From: Bacteroidales bacterium
Lineage (GTDB): Bacteria > Bacteroidota > Bacteroidia > Bacteroidales > UBA932
Direction of reading: 5' to 3'
DNA: 64,000 bases
NCBI GenBank assembly: GCA_017452265.1
Contig: JAFTMS010000019.1
Location: 62,001 to 126,000 of the forward strand
How positions within the stretch are numbered: position 1 is the stretch's first letter; each line of letters opens with the position of its first letter. Position numbers and translations under genes: made by a program. Under the pieces are notes generated by a model. That model had not been told where the DNA came from. It did no database searches and saw only the letters and a program-made list of their open reading frames with translations. This document shows positions 52,710-61,492 of this stretch, in pieces.

Positions 52710-54368
52710 TCAGCTGCGCTGGTAGAGATAACGCTTGACGCTCTTCTTAGGAGTCCTCTCGAAGTCCTCGGACATCACCTCTATCTTCTTGAGTTTCGCG
52801 TAATTAGGCAGTTCCTTATTAAGTTCCGGAAGTGTTCCCTCCATATACTTGACGAACGCCTCCTGCGACATTCCGTCCTTTGCACCAGCCGCGAAGTCCG
52901 GATAGATGAGGGCAGTAAGTCCTCCGTTGTCCTCAATCACCAGCGACTCTACCACATAAGGCTGACTGTTGATTGTGGTCTCGATTTCTTCCGGATATAT
53001 GTTCTGACCGCTCGGGCCGAGAATCATGCACTTCGTACGTCCCTTGATGAAGAGCGAGCCGTCTGCGTCCATGACACCCATGTCTCCGGTACGGAACCAG
53101 CCGTCCTCCGTAAATACTTCAGCCGTTGCCTCCTCATTCTTGTAGTATCCAAGGAATACGTTTGCACCTTTCACCTGTATCTCTCCAGGCTTGTTTGCCG
53201 GATCATTCGAATCGATCCTTATCTCCATGTTCGGAACGGTCTTTCCACATGAATAGAGCTTCTCAACCTTCCAGTCGTCATATGCAATGATAGGGGCGCA
53301 TTCCGTCATGCCGTAACCCACGGTGAAAGGGAAGCCCATCTTCTTGAAGAAGGCCTCCACCTCCCTGTTGAATGCCGCTCCGCCGATGATAACCTCGATG
53401 AATTCGCCTCCGAAAGCGTTCACAAGCTCCGTCTTCACCTTGTTCAGCACCACCTGATCCAGTCCCGGAATCTTCATGGCGAACTTGATTCCCGACTTCT
53501 CCAGCACCGGTTTCACCTTGCTCTTGTATATCTTCTCGATCACGAGCGGAACTGCGATGACGATGGTCGGCTTCACCTCCGCGAGGGCCTGCATGATGAT
53601 CTTAGGGCTCGGGAGACGCGAAAGGAAATGCACGTGGCAGCCGACACTCAACTCATAGAGCACCTCGAACATGAGACCGTACATATGGGCGCACGGAAGC
53701 ATTGAAACCACCTTGGAGGTCTCATTGAGCTGAGGAAGCACGGCCTTTCCGAACTCAATGTTGGACCAGATTGCACGATAAGGAATCATAACACCCTTGG
53801 AGAAGCCCGAAGTACCGGACGTATAATTGATTACAGCAAGCTCGTCGGCAGTGTCCCTATAATAGTTCAGGTCTGATGCATTGAACGACTCCGGATACTT
53901 CTTTCCGAAAAGTTCATTGAGATGGCCTCTTGCCTCTACGATCTTCTCATCTGCCGCATAGAGCAGTTTGAATGTATTCACCTGTATGATGGCCTGAAGA
54001 TCCGGCATCTCCGTTTCTGAAAGTCCTTCCCAGATCACGTCGTCCACGAAGAGGATCTTTGCCTCCGAATGGTTCACGAGATGGTGTATGTTAGCAGACT
54101 TGAATTCGTGAAGAAGCGGAACCGGAACAGCTCCGTAAGTCATTGTGGCAAGGAAGGATACCGCCCAGTTGGCCTGATTCCTCGAACAGATGGCCACCTT
54201 GTCGCCCTTAGAAAGGCCGCACTCCTCGAACATGATGTGCAGCTTTTCCATACGCTCTGCCACTTCCCTGAAATGAAGTGTCGAACCCTGATAATTGGAA
54301 ATCGCCGGGCGATCCCAGTTCTTCCTGAAAGATTCCTCGAAAATCTTGTTTACTGATGTGAATTCCAT
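52710..54368 (-). CDS. AMP-binding long-chain acyl-CoA ligase-like protein
   Basis: 552 aa. Adenylate-forming enzyme: INYTSGTSGFSKGVMIPYRA is the ATP-binding signature, VGYGMTECAPIIAYDD the acyl/AMP site, and FRTGDMGVMDADGSLFIKGR the hinge. C-terminal end GKLKKIEVMSEDFERTPKKS holds the catalytic Lys region (TPKKSVKR). It activates fatty acids to acyl-CoA or acyl-AMP. Chain length not deducible. Part of the ridA to protease run. Confidence 0.9.
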   Translation of the reverse strand: MEFTSVNKIFEESFRKNWDRPAISNYQGSTLHFREVAERMEKLHIMFEECGLSKGDKVAICSRNQANWAVSFLATMTYGAVPVPLLHEFKSANIHHLVNHSEAKILFVDDVIWEGLSETEMPDLQAIIQVNTFKLLYAADEKIVEARGHLNELFGKKYPESFNASDLNYYRDTADELAVINYTSGTSGFSKGVMIPYRAIWSNIEFGKAVLPQLNETSKVVSMLPCAHMYGLMFEVLYELSVGCHVHFLSRLPSPKIIMQALAEVKPTIVIAVPLVIEKIYKSKVKPVLEKSGIKFAMKIPGLDQVVLNKVKTELVNAFGGEFIEVIIGGAAFNREVEAFFKKMGFPFTVGYGMTECAPIIAYDDWKVEKLYSCGKTVPNMEIRIDSNDPANKPGEIQVKGANVFLGYYKNEEATAEVFTEDGWFRTGDMGVMDADGSLFIKGRTKCMILGPSGQNIYPEEIETTINSQPYVVESLVIEDNGGLTALIYPDFAAGAKDGMSQEAFVKYMEGTLPELNKELPNYAKLKKIEVMSEDFERTPKKSVKRYLYQRS

Positions 54369-54408
54369 AATATATCTAAGTTAAAGTAATTTCCTGTTTC
54401 CGCAGATG

Positions 54409-56661
54409 CTACCTGAGCTTTACGCTTCTGCGCTTGCCGTCATAACATGCGACCTCCACGCTCGCGGCGTCAACGGCTGTGACATCGCTGTCCGGTCTTA
54501 TCATGCTGTCTCCCTCGAATGTCGTGAGCGGTTGTCCGCCGTAGAACGGGAAGATAAGCGTCTGAATCGATGTCCTGACCACCCAGAACGAGCTTCCTCC
54601 CACTTCGATACGCTCCGGCAGGGCCTTGATGGTCTCCTTGGCTGTTATCGTCTTCCATGAGGCAGGCTTCTGCCCCTTGAGGTTGTACATCTCTATAGTG
54701 TTGTCCTTATGAAGGACCATGATGTTGTATTTTCTCGAGCCGCTGAAATCATATACGTCAGGGCCGACGAGTATCTCCTTGCCGAGCTCTATCGGGAAGC
54801 CGTTCACATAGCGTCCCAGCCTGTCGATGAGGTACACCTGGCTGCCGGCGCCGAAGATGATCTGCAGCTTGCCGTTTGCGAAATAGTCCACAGTCGTCGC
54901 CTTGCCGCAGAGAGGCTTCTTGAACGGTATTCCCCAAAGGTCTTTGCCGTCTTCCTGAAGGCAGAGGCTCAGGTGGCTGTTCTGGTAGAAAAGATTGTCC
55001 TTTCCTGTTCCGGAATTGCGTACCGAGAACGGGCCCTCGGGAACAACGACTGTCGTGTCACGCTCAAATGCAGGCGCCTTGGTCCTTTGAGGTTCGAGCC
55101 GGTAAATTCCAGCATTCACGGACGTTCCCTTCTTGCCGGTGGAAACCGAGAAAAGGAGAGAGGCATTGTCACATCCTTCTGTAAAAGGGCTCATCGCAGC
55201 GATAAATTCCGGTCGGAACATGCTGACTGATGGTCTGGATGCCTCGGTCAGCGATATGTACGAGAGCACTGCGACCGGTTCGCGTGAAAGCAGTCCGGGC
55301 TGACCTGAGTCGGTCATGTAATCCTGCAGGCTGTATTCAAGAGCCTTGTCATCCACATATTCCTGAACACCCGCAAGGCTTCCCGTGACGAGCCATCCGT
55401 TGATGTACGTAAAGCAGGATTCGTCCGGAAGCTCGAAGAGGGCGCCGAATACCGAGGCTGCGAACGATGCATAAGGCCATGCGTGCACGTCAGGGCTGTA
55501 TCCCTTCATGGACGTGATGTCAGTACCTTTGAAGACAAGGCCGATGTCCACACTTCCGGGCTTGAGCAGATTGACCTTCTCAATCTTGCCTGCGACCAGA
55601 AATGAAGCTGTTGCGACCTCCTGAATATCAAGCCTCCGCATGAATTCGGAAGGACTGACACCTGTCTTCTTCTGCAGTTCCTTCTGACGGTTCAGATACA
55701 TCTGAAGCGACTGTTTCGAGTCCTTGTATTCCTTATACGCAGACACATACGATTGAATTTCCTTTATCGGGAAAGTCGTCGCGGCAATGGTGTATGACGG
55801 AAGCGCCTCCGCAGCCGATGGCTTCGACGGGACAGTATTCTCAAGAACCGCCATGAAGTTCTCAGCTCCGTCTTCACATAAGACCGCCCCGGTAAGCATG
55901 AGCGGACCGCCGGACGTACGGCCTATGCCTGCAGCTGTCCAGTCTGCGAAATCCGCCACAAATGCATGCTTTCGTGAATATGCTTTTTCGAGGAAAGACG
56001 GGAGAAGCTTAGAACTGTATGCATTAGAGAAGAAGATGACATCGTTGCCTGCGACCCGGGAGGATGTGCTGACGAATCCGTTTGCATCCATGAGGGAAAT
56101 TCCCTGCCTGAGATGTCTGAGAGAAGATTTCACAAGGGCGTCAGACTTGGAGGCGACGACGGCTGTGGTCTTGGATAAGAGGCCTGAAGCGCCTTCAAGA
56201 GAGGTACAGTCGACGTACTCCGCAACATATCCTTCTGCTGACAGATAGTCGAGGAGGGCCGCGGCAGTTTCCGGCATGGCCCCGGTCTCTCTGTCCGGTC
56301 TGCCCGTCTCAAAGACATAGAGCGGGAGCAGAGCACCTGAATAGTGAAGCGACACTGCCATATGGGATCCGGCCAGACCTGCAAGCTGACCTTCTTCCAT
56401 CTTATCCGACAGTCCCTTTATGAAGGGGAAGCCGGAAAGATAGTTCCGGCAGGCTTCCCCGGCTTCTGAAAAGCAGCCTGCAAGAATGGCGTCTGACGGC
56501 ACAGCCGGAAGAAGCAGGTAGCGGTCCTGAGACACCACCTGCTCCGTCTTACCCTTCTTTCCTCCACCGATTCCGGAATACAGGAAAGCGACCGCCACTC
56601 CTGTTCCGAGCGCCATCACGGCCAGAACCGCAAGGCAAAGTATGAGCGACTTTCTGCTCAT
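54409..56661 (-). CDS. large membrane-anchored protein of unknown function
   Basis: 750 aa from the ATG at 56661 (MSRKSLILCLAVLAVMALGTG), giving a signal anchor; the longer frame upstream is within ridA. The mature region has no motif I recognise through about residue 520. The last 180 residues look like a partial beta-propeller or PQQ-like module (LWGIPFKKPLCGKATTVDYF; QVYLIDRLGRYVNGFPIELG; YNIMVLHKDNTIEMYNLKG). The start overlaps the ridA stop by one base. Its end is 40 bases from the ligase gene. Comparable proteins occur beside ridA in Bacteroidales, from memory. Function unknown. Confidence 0.75.
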   Translation of the reverse strand: MSRKSLILCLAVLAVMALGTGVAVAFLYSGIGGGKKGKTEQVVSQDRYLLLPAVPSDAILAGCFSEAGEACRNYLSGFPFIKGLSDKMEEGQLAGLAGSHMAVSLHYSGALLPLYVFETGRPDRETGAMPETAAALLDYLSAEGYVAEYVDCTSLEGASGLLSKTTAVVASKSDALVKSSLRHLRQGISLMDANGFVSTSSRVAGNDVIFFSNAYSSKLLPSFLEKAYSRKHAFVADFADWTAAGIGRTSGGPLMLTGAVLCEDGAENFMAVLENTVPSKPSAAEALPSYTIAATTFPIKEIQSYVSAYKEYKDSKQSLQMYLNRQKELQKKTGVSPSEFMRRLDIQEVATASFLVAGKIEKVNLLKPGSVDIGLVFKGTDITSMKGYSPDVHAWPYASFAASVFGALFELPDESCFTYINGWLVTGSLAGVQEYVDDKALEYSLQDYMTDSGQPGLLSREPVAVLSYISLTEASRPSVSMFRPEFIAAMSPFTEGCDNASLLFSVSTGKKGTSVNAGIYRLEPQRTKAPAFERDTTVVVPEGPFSVRNSGTGKDNLFYQNSHLSLCLQEDGKDLWGIPFKKPLCGKATTVDYFANGKLQIIFGAGSQVYLIDRLGRYVNGFPIELGKEILVGPDVYDFSGSRKYNIMVLHKDNTIEMYNLKGQKPASWKTITAKETIKALPERIEVGGSSFWVVRTSIQTLIFPFYGGQPLTTFEGDSMIRPDSDVTAVDAASVEVACYDGKRRSVKLR

Positions 56662-57035
56662 CACTTCACTGCGATGGCCTCGATCTCCACCTTCACGCCG
56701 AGCGGAAGAGCAGCTGCCTGATAGCATGCACGGGCCGGCTTGTCACCGGTGAAATACTCGGCATACACTTCGTTTACAGCCTTGAAGTCTGCGATGTCGG
56801 CAAGAAGCACAGTCGTCTTCACGACATTGTCGTATGTCATTCCTGCCTCCTTGAGGATGGCTCCGATATTCTTGAGCGACTGATGAGCGGCTGCCACAAT
56901 ATCCTCCTGCACCTTTCCGTCTGCAGGATTCACAGGAATCTGGCCTGAAATATAGAGAGTTCCGTTCACTTCAATGGCCTGTGAATATGGGCCCACCGCC
57001 TTCGGTGCATCTGGAGTTGCAATTACCCTTTTCAT
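56661..57035 (-). CDS. ridA: RidA-family reactive intermediate deaminase
   Basis: 124 aa from the ATG at 57035 (MKRVIATPDAPKAVGPYSQA); two upstream starts add residues not found in the family. It hydrolyses reactive enamines/imines such as 2-aminoacrylate. Family marks: AVGPYSQAIEVNGTLYISGQ, DGKVQEDIVAAAHQSLKNIG, DFKAVNEVYAEYF and PARACYQAAALPLGVKVEIEAIAV, with the substrate-binding Arg in PARAC. Length is normal. A -7 element TATATTTG lies at 57072-57065. First gene of the five-gene run down to 50709. Confidence 0.95.
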   Translation of the reverse strand: MKRVIATPDAPKAVGPYSQAIEVNGTLYISGQIPVNPADGKVQEDIVAAAHQSLKNIGAILKEAGMTYDNVVKTTVLLADIADFKAVNEVYAEYFTGDKPARACYQAAALPLGVKVEIEAIAVK

Positions 57036-57064
57036 AAATATTTTCATTTTAACGCATAAACGTA

Positions 57065-57072
57065 CAAATATA
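57065..57072 (-). promoter_or_regulatory. possible -7 element for the ridA operon
   Basis: TATATTTG on the minus strand, 29 bases before the ridA start. No -33 TTG in register. Confidence 0.35.
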
Positions 57073-57091
57073 GGCAAAATATTCTGATAAT

Positions 57092-57250
57092 TCGGAAAAA
57101 GGAGGTATTTTACAGATGGAGCGAGGAGATTCCCACGCTTCGCTCGGAATGACGCATGGGTGATCCGGGAAAAGGGGCGATTTTACGGAGCAGAGGAGCT
57201 TTTTGCATGGGTGCTCCGGAAAAAAGAGCGATTTTACGGAGCGGTGGGGG
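57092..57250. repeat. 51-base tandem repeat with a diverged third unit, plus a family A-like element
   Basis: Two clear units begin at 57154 (GCATGGGTGATCCGGG then AAAAGGGGCGATTTTACGG) and at 57205 (GCATGGGTGCTCCGG then AAAAAAGAGCGATTTTACGG), period 51 bases. A diverged unit at 57092-57116 has CGGAAAAAGGAGGTATTTTA. Between the first and second lies GAGATTCCCACGCTTCGC and TCGGAATGACG (57126-57154), related to family A. The block separates tRNA-Arg from ridA; no gene is visible in it. Confidence 0.65.
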
Positions 57251-57259
57251 GATAACACA

Positions 57260-57295
57260 AAAGTGGAATCCTGAAAATATTCAGAATTCCACTTT
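57260..57295 (-). terminator. terminator after tRNA-Arg
   Basis: The minus strand forms AAAGTGGAATTCTGAA paired with TTCAGGATTCCACTTT (one C-A mismatch) around a 4-base loop, followed by TGTG. It begins two bases after the tRNA end. Confidence 0.75.
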
Positions 57296-57296
57296 G

Positions 57297-57368
57297 TAGC
57301 CCCGAGCAGAATCGAACTGCTATCTAAAGTTTAGGAAACTTCCATTCTATCCGTTGAACTACAGGGCC
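57297..57368 (-). tRNA. tRNA-Arg (anticodon CCU)
   Basis: 72 nt on the minus strand. Acceptor stem GGCCCTG pairs with CGGGGCT (G-U at 1-72 and 6-67) with discriminator A. D arm GTTC/GAAT, anticodon stem GAAGT/ACTTT with loop TTCCTAA giving anticodon CCT, T arm AGCAG-TTCGATT-CTGCT. All arms fold in standard form. CCA is not encoded. Reads AGG, a codon often used here. It lies 15 bases past the rpmF stop and is probably processed from that transcript. Confidence 0.93.
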
Positions 57369-57383
57369 ATTAGGAAGAGGCGA

Positions 57384-57566
57384 TTACTCAGCCTTCTTCT
57401 CGATGATCTGACGGCCTCTGTAGTAGCCGCACTCTGGGCAAACTCTGTGGTACATGATTGTAGCACCGCAGTTTGAACATGTAGCGAGTGTAGGAACTAC
57501 AGCCACGTCATGTGTTCTTCTTTTGTCACGTCTCTGCTTCGAGACCTTGTGTTTCGGATGTGCCAT
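57384..57566 (-). CDS. rpmF: 50S ribosomal protein L32
   Basis: 60 aa. MAHPKHKVSKQRRDKRRTHD is the standard N-terminus and CSNCGATIMYHRVCPECGYY carries the zinc-ribbon CxxC pair twice. Follows the DUF177 gene by 26 bases, the arrangement found across bacteria. tRNA-Arg follows. In many bacteria fab/plsX genes follow rpmF; they are absent here. Confidence 0.97.
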   Translation of the reverse strand: MAHPKHKVSKQRRDKRRTHDVAVVPTLATCSNCGATIMYHRVCPECGYYRGRQIIEKKAE

Positions 57567-57592
57567 TGTTCTATATTTTTAATTATTAATAA

Positions 57593-58117
57593 TCATTTAA
57601 ACATGTCCTTCAAGGCGGCGAACGGATTCAGCTGACCTTCCTCGTCGAAATAGTCATGCCCTTTCGGAGCGCTGAAATACTTCATCGCATCGGGATTGCA
57701 TCCTCCCGGCTCATGCATTCTCTGCATCGGAAGCGACAGGCAGACATAATCATATATGATCTGACTCAGATCCAGCTCCGCATTATCCTCCGGAACGAAA
57801 ATCACTTCCCTCTCCCCTTCCTGATGCTCTTCCTGGCTTTCAGCCTCTCCATACTTGACACTCAATGCGACATGCGTATCAATCGGCATGTCAAGCATGT
57901 CCAGACATCTGTCGCACTCCACGGTCACGCTTCCCCTCACATCGCAATCGATTCCGATATATCGTCCCGACTTCTCCACCGTCACCTCTGCATCAAGGTC
58001 TGCATAAAGGATTTCGTCATTCTCAAAACCTTCGAAGAACTCCTTGCCGACATGCGAGGAAAAATGGCTTTCCCCGGATGCCAATCCATTTAAAGGTATG
58101 GTAAAATTATCGTTCAT
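57593..58117 (-). CDS. YceD/DUF177 family protein
   Basis: 174 aa from the ATG at 58117 (MNDNFTIPLNGLASGESHF), chosen to avoid a 13-residue extension over the promoter. The core VTVECDRCLDMLDMPIDTHV with CxxC is the DUF177 marker, followed by acidic EEHQEGEREVIFVPEDN and DLSQIIYDYVCLSLPMQRMH. In E. coli and plants the family is needed for 23S rRNA accumulation. The classic partner rpmF is directly downstream. Confidence 0.9.
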   Translation of the reverse strand: MNDNFTIPLNGLASGESHFSSHVGKEFFEGFENDEILYADLDAEVTVEKSGRYIGIDCDVRGSVTVECDRCLDMLDMPIDTHVALSVKYGEAESQEEHQEGEREVIFVPEDNAELDLSQIIYDYVCLSLPMQRMHEPGGCNPDAMKYFSAPKGHDYFDEEGQLNPFAALKDMFK

Positions 58118-58144
58118 CTCGACCCATAAATAGATTTGAGCCCG

Positions 58145-58175
58145 CAAAGGTAACAAAAACTTTTATGATTAACAA
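58145..58175 (-). promoter_or_regulatory. promoter of the DUF177-rpmF-tRNA operon
   Basis: Minus strand TTG (58175-58173), 20 bases, TACCTTTG (58152-58145). Good consensus match, 27 bases before the DUF177 start; the -33 box lies in the end of typA. Confidence 0.65.
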
Positions 58176-59977
58176 TCAAAATCGGAACTTTTTCTCTTAC
58201 GCTCAATTTCATCGAGAATTATCTTTCTGATTCTCATAGACTTAGGCGTAACTTCCACAAGTTCGTCCTCCTGAATATATTCAAGCGCTTCCTCAAGCGA
58301 GAATACCACCGGCGGCGGCAGCATCACCTTGTCGTCGCTTCCCGACGCACGCATGTTGGTAAGCTTCTTCGTCTTGCAGATGTTGATGTTCAGGTCACGC
58401 TCACGGGTGTGCTCTCCCACCACCTGGCCTGCATATATCTCCACGCCCGGCTCGATGAAGAAACGTCCCCTGTCCTGCAGCTTGTCCATCGAATAAGCCA
58501 CGGAAAGTCCCGTCTCGAGCGACACGAGAGAACCGTTCGTACGACGTTCTATATCACCCTTGTAAGGCTCATATCCCTTATATCTGTGCGCCACGACGGC
58601 CTCGCCCTGGCTGGCTGTCAGAAGGTTGCTCCTGAGGCCCATGAGTCCGCGTGACGGGATGTCGAACTCGAGATGCGTCCTGTCTCCGCGCGTCTCCATA
58701 TGGATGAGCGCTCCCTTCCTGCGCGTCGAAATCTCGATTGCCTTGCCGACAAATTCTTCAGGAACATCAATCGTAAGATTCTCTATCGGCTCGCAACGCT
58801 GTCCGTTAATGGTCTTGTCCAGCACCTTAGGCTGTCCCACCTGAAGCTCGAAGCCTTCACGGCGCATCGTTTCGATGAGCACGGAAAGATGCAGCACACC
58901 ACGACCGTACACGATGAACGAATCCGCATTAGGGCCAGGCTTCACACGAAGCGCAAGGTTCTTCTCAAGCTCCTTCTCAAGACGGTCCTTGAGGTGCCTT
59001 GAAGTCACGAACTTGCCCTCACGTCCGAAGAAAGGCGAATTGTTGATGCAGAAAAGCATGCTCATCGTCGGCTCGTCCACTTCGATAGGAGGCAGAGCCT
59101 CAGGATTCTCGAAGTCCGCAACCGTATCTCCGATTTCAAAGCCCTCGAGGCCCACAACCGCACATATGTCTCCGCACTGCACCTCTTCCACCTTTGCCTT
59201 TCCGAGACCGTCGAACACCATGAGTTCCTTGATCTTCTGCTTCTGCATTATGTCGTACCTCTTGCAGAGGGTTATGTTCATGCCTGCCTTGAGCGAGCCG
59301 CGAGTCACTCTTCCCACAGCGATACGGCCCACATAAGGAGAATACTCCAAAGACGAAATCAACATCTGAGGGGTTCCCTCCGCCATTTCCGGAGCCGGAA
59401 TCTCTTCAAGAATCACATCAAGAAGAGCAGTGATATCCGTGGCCGGCTTCCTCCAGTCGAGGGACATCCAGCCCTGCTTTGCACTTCCGTAGACAGTCCT
59501 GAAATCGAGCTGCTCCTCCGTTGCGCCGAGGGTGAACATGAGGTCGAACACCTCTTCCTGAACCTCGTCCGGACGGCAGTTCAGCTTGTCCACCTTATTA
59601 ATTACAAGTACCGGCTTCTTGCCCATCTCGATGGCCTTCTGAAGCACGAAACGCGTCTGCGGCATACAGCCCTCGAATGCGTCCACGAGAAGGATCACGC
59701 CATCCGCCATGTTGAGCACACGCTCCACCTCACCACCGAAATCGCTATGGCCCGGGGTGTCGATGACATTGATTTTCACTCCTTTATATGTTACCGATAC
59801 GTTCTTCGCAAGAATTGTGATACCTCTTTCCCTTTCAAGGTCGTTATTGTCAAGGATCAGCTCTCCCAGCTTCTCCTGCTCGCGTGCCTGACGAGCCTGA
59901 TAGATCATCCTGTCGACAAGGGTTGTCTTGCCGTGGTCGACGTGCGCGATGATCGCGATGTTTCTGATATCCTGCAT
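58169..59977 (-). CDS. typA: GTP-binding protein TypA/BipA
   Basis: 602 aa. Translational GTPase involved in 50S assembly and stress growth. G1 [16 protein letters not shown] (about 9-24), G2 RERGITI, G3 DTPGHSDF, G4 NKVDK, then domain II ([20 protein letters not shown]), EF-G-like domains and the BipA C-terminal domain ([20 protein letters not shown]). Length matches E. coli BipA (607 aa). Divergent from guaA. A 7-bp hairpin (60018-60036) lies in its leader, and TAATTTTG (60055-60048) is a possible -7 element. Confidence 0.96.
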   Translation of the reverse strand: MQDIRNIAIIAHVDHGKTTLVDRMIYQARQAREQEKLGELILDNNDLERERGITILAKNVSVTYKGVKINVIDTPGHSDFGGEVERVLNMADGVILLVDAFEGCMPQTRFVLQKAIEMGKKPVLVINKVDKLNCRPDEVQEEVFDLMFTLGATEEQLDFRTVYGSAKQGWMSLDWRKPATDITALLDVILEEIPAPEMAEGTPQMLISSLEYSPYVGRIAVGRVTRGSLKAGMNITLCKRYDIMQKQKIKELMVFDGLGKAKVEEVQCGDICAVVGLEGFEIGDTVADFENPEALPPIEVDEPTMSMLFCINNSPFFGREGKFVTSRHLKDRLEKELEKNLALRVKPGPNADSFIVYGRGVLHLSVLIETMRREGFELQVGQPKVLDKTINGQRCEPIENLTIDVPEEFVGKAIEISTRRKGALIHMETRGDRTHLEFDIPSRGLMGLRSNLLTASQGEAVVAHRYKGYEPYKGDIERRTNGSLVSLETGLSVAYSMDKLQDRGRFFIEPGVEIYAGQVVGEHTRERDLNINICKTKKLTNMRASGSDDKVMLPPPVVFSLEEALEYIQEDELVEVTPKSMRIRKIILDEIERKRKSSDFDC

Positions 59978-60017
59978 AATCGCCTAATAATTAATCATTT
60001 GACAGCATAAAGCCATA

Positions 60018-60036
60018 CGACCGAATCCCTCGGTCG
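60018..60036. other. small hairpin in the typA-guaA divergent region
   Basis: CGACCGA (60018-60024) pairs with TCGGTCG (60030-60036) around ATCCC. In the typA leader, 41 bases upstream of its start. Role unknown; no riboswitch or operator family recognised. Confidence 0.4.
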
Positions 60037-60129
60037 AAAAAGATTTGCAAAATTAGATATTTTTGGAAAATAATTGAAACACTTTTTATATTTTTGCGCC
60101 CGAATTTAACAACGTAAAGATTTACTTTT

Positions 60130-61437
60130 ATGAAACAGGACATGATTGTGATCCTCGACCTGGGAAGCCACGAAAACACAGTAGTGGCAAGGGCCATCCG
60201 TGCATTGGGAGTCTACAGCGAGATCTACCCGCACGACATCACAGCAGCAGAGCTCAAGGCGCTGCCGAACGTTAAAGGCGTAATCATCAACGGAGGTCCG
60301 AACAATGTCATTGACGGAGTTGCAATCGACGTTCTCCCTGAGATCTACGAAGCAGGCTATCCTGTGATGGCTGCAGGCCACGACAAGGCCCTCTGCGCAG
60401 TGAAGCTTCCGCAGTTCGCAAACGACGAGGAAGCAATCAAGGAGGCAGTGAAGGGCTTCGTGTCCGACACCTGCAAGGCAGAGGCAAACTGGAACATGAA
60501 GAATTTTGTCGCAGACCAGATCGAGCTCGTACGCAGACAGGTAGGCGACCGCAAGGTGCTTCTCGCCCTTTCAGGCGGCGTGGACAGCTCGGTGGTGGCA
60601 GCCCTTCTCCTGAAGGCGATAGGTGACAACCTCGTATGCGTGCACGTGAACCACGGCCTCATGCGCAAGGGAGAGTCCGAGAACGTAATCGAAGTATTCA
60701 AGAACCAGCTCAACGCAAACCTTATATATGTAGACGCGACAGACCGTTTCCTCGACAAGCTTGCCTCAGTCGCAGACCCTGAGCAGAAGAGGAAGATCAT
60801 CGGCGGCGAATTCATCCGCGTATTCGAGGAAGAGGCACGCAAGCTTGACGGAATCGACTTCCTCGGCCAGGGCACAATCTACCCGGACATCGTGGAAAGC
60901 GGCACGAAGACAGCCAAGATGGTGAAGTCACACCACAACGTAGGCGGCCTTCCTGAGGATCTCCAGTTCGAACTCGTGGAGCCTCTGAAGCAGCTCTTCA
61001 AGGATGAGGTACGCGCATGCGGAGTGGAGCTCGGCCTTCCATACGAGATGGTATACCGCCAGCCGTTCCCTGGCCCGGGCCTCGGAGTACGCTGCCTCGG
61101 AGCCATCACACGCGACCGTCTGCACTCTCTTCGTGAGGCCGATGCAATCCTTCGCGAGGAATTCGCAAAGGCAGGACTCGACAAGAAGGTATGGCAGTAT
61201 TTCACTGTGGTTCCGGACTTCAAGTCTGTGGGAGTACGCAACAACGCACGTTCATACGACTGGCCTGTAATCATCCGTGCAGTCAATACTGTGGACGCGA
61301 TGACAGCGACAATCGAGCAGCTCGAGTGGCCGATCCTCATGAAGATCACGGACCGCATCCTCGCTGAGGTTCCGAACGTGAACCGCGTATGCTACGATCT
61401 TTCCCCTAAGCCATCCGCTACGATTGAATGGGAATAA
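60130..61437 (+). CDS. guaA: GMP synthase with a degenerate, truncated glutaminase domain
   Basis: 435 aa versus about 515-525 in normal GuaA. The C-terminal ATP-pyrophosphatase and dimerisation parts are complete: LLALSGGVDSSVVAALL (P-loop 148-154), VHVNHGLMRKGES, GQGTIYPD, KSHHNVGGLP, PGPGLGVRCLG, YDLSPKPSATIEWE. The N-terminal amidotransferase domain starts normally (IVILDLGSHENTVVARAIRA; GVIINGGPNNV) but where GICYG with the catalytic Cys belongs it has PVMAAGHDKAL, and then about 85 residues that would carry the His and Glu are missing. The frame is intact, so this is not a simple frameshift. It should still use ammonia; glutamine use is doubtful. Terminator follows. Confidence 0.93.
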   Translation: MKQDMIVILDLGSHENTVVARAIRALGVYSEIYPHDITAAELKALPNVKGVIINGGPNNVIDGVAIDVLPEIYEAGYPVMAAGHDKALCAVKLPQFANDEEAIKEAVKGFVSDTCKAEANWNMKNFVADQIELVRRQVGDRKVLLALSGGVDSSVVAALLLKAIGDNLVCVHVNHGLMRKGESENVIEVFKNQLNANLIYVDATDRFLDKLASVADPEQKRKIIGGEFIRVFEEEARKLDGIDFLGQGTIYPDIVESGTKTAKMVKSHHNVGGLPEDLQFELVEPLKQLFKDEVRACGVELGLPYEMVYRQPFPGPGLGVRCLGAITRDRLHSLREADAILREEFAKAGLDKKVWQYFTVVPDFKSVGVRNNARSYDWPVIIRAVNTVDAMTATIEQLEWPILMKITDRILAEVPNVNRVCYDLSPKPSATIEWE

Positions 61438-61460
61438 TCTGGCTGTCAACATATTAATAA

Positions 61461-61492
61461 AAATCCGACTCAAAGCGAGCCGGATTTTTTGT
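61461..61492 (+). terminator. terminator between guaA and the M23 gene
   Basis: AAATCCGACTC pairs with CGAGCCGGATTT (one A-C mismatch), followed by six T. Serves guaA and, read the other way, the convergent peptidase gene. Confidence 0.85.

Noticed and set aside
57092-57250. CRISPR array
   Set aside because: Only two to three units with similar spacers and poorly separated repeats; no cas genes nearby.
60130-60600. Frameshift or assembly error causing the short GuaA
   Set aside because: The frame is open throughout, the flanking residues align on both sides of the gap, and the Cys motif itself is changed, which a simple deletion error would not explain.
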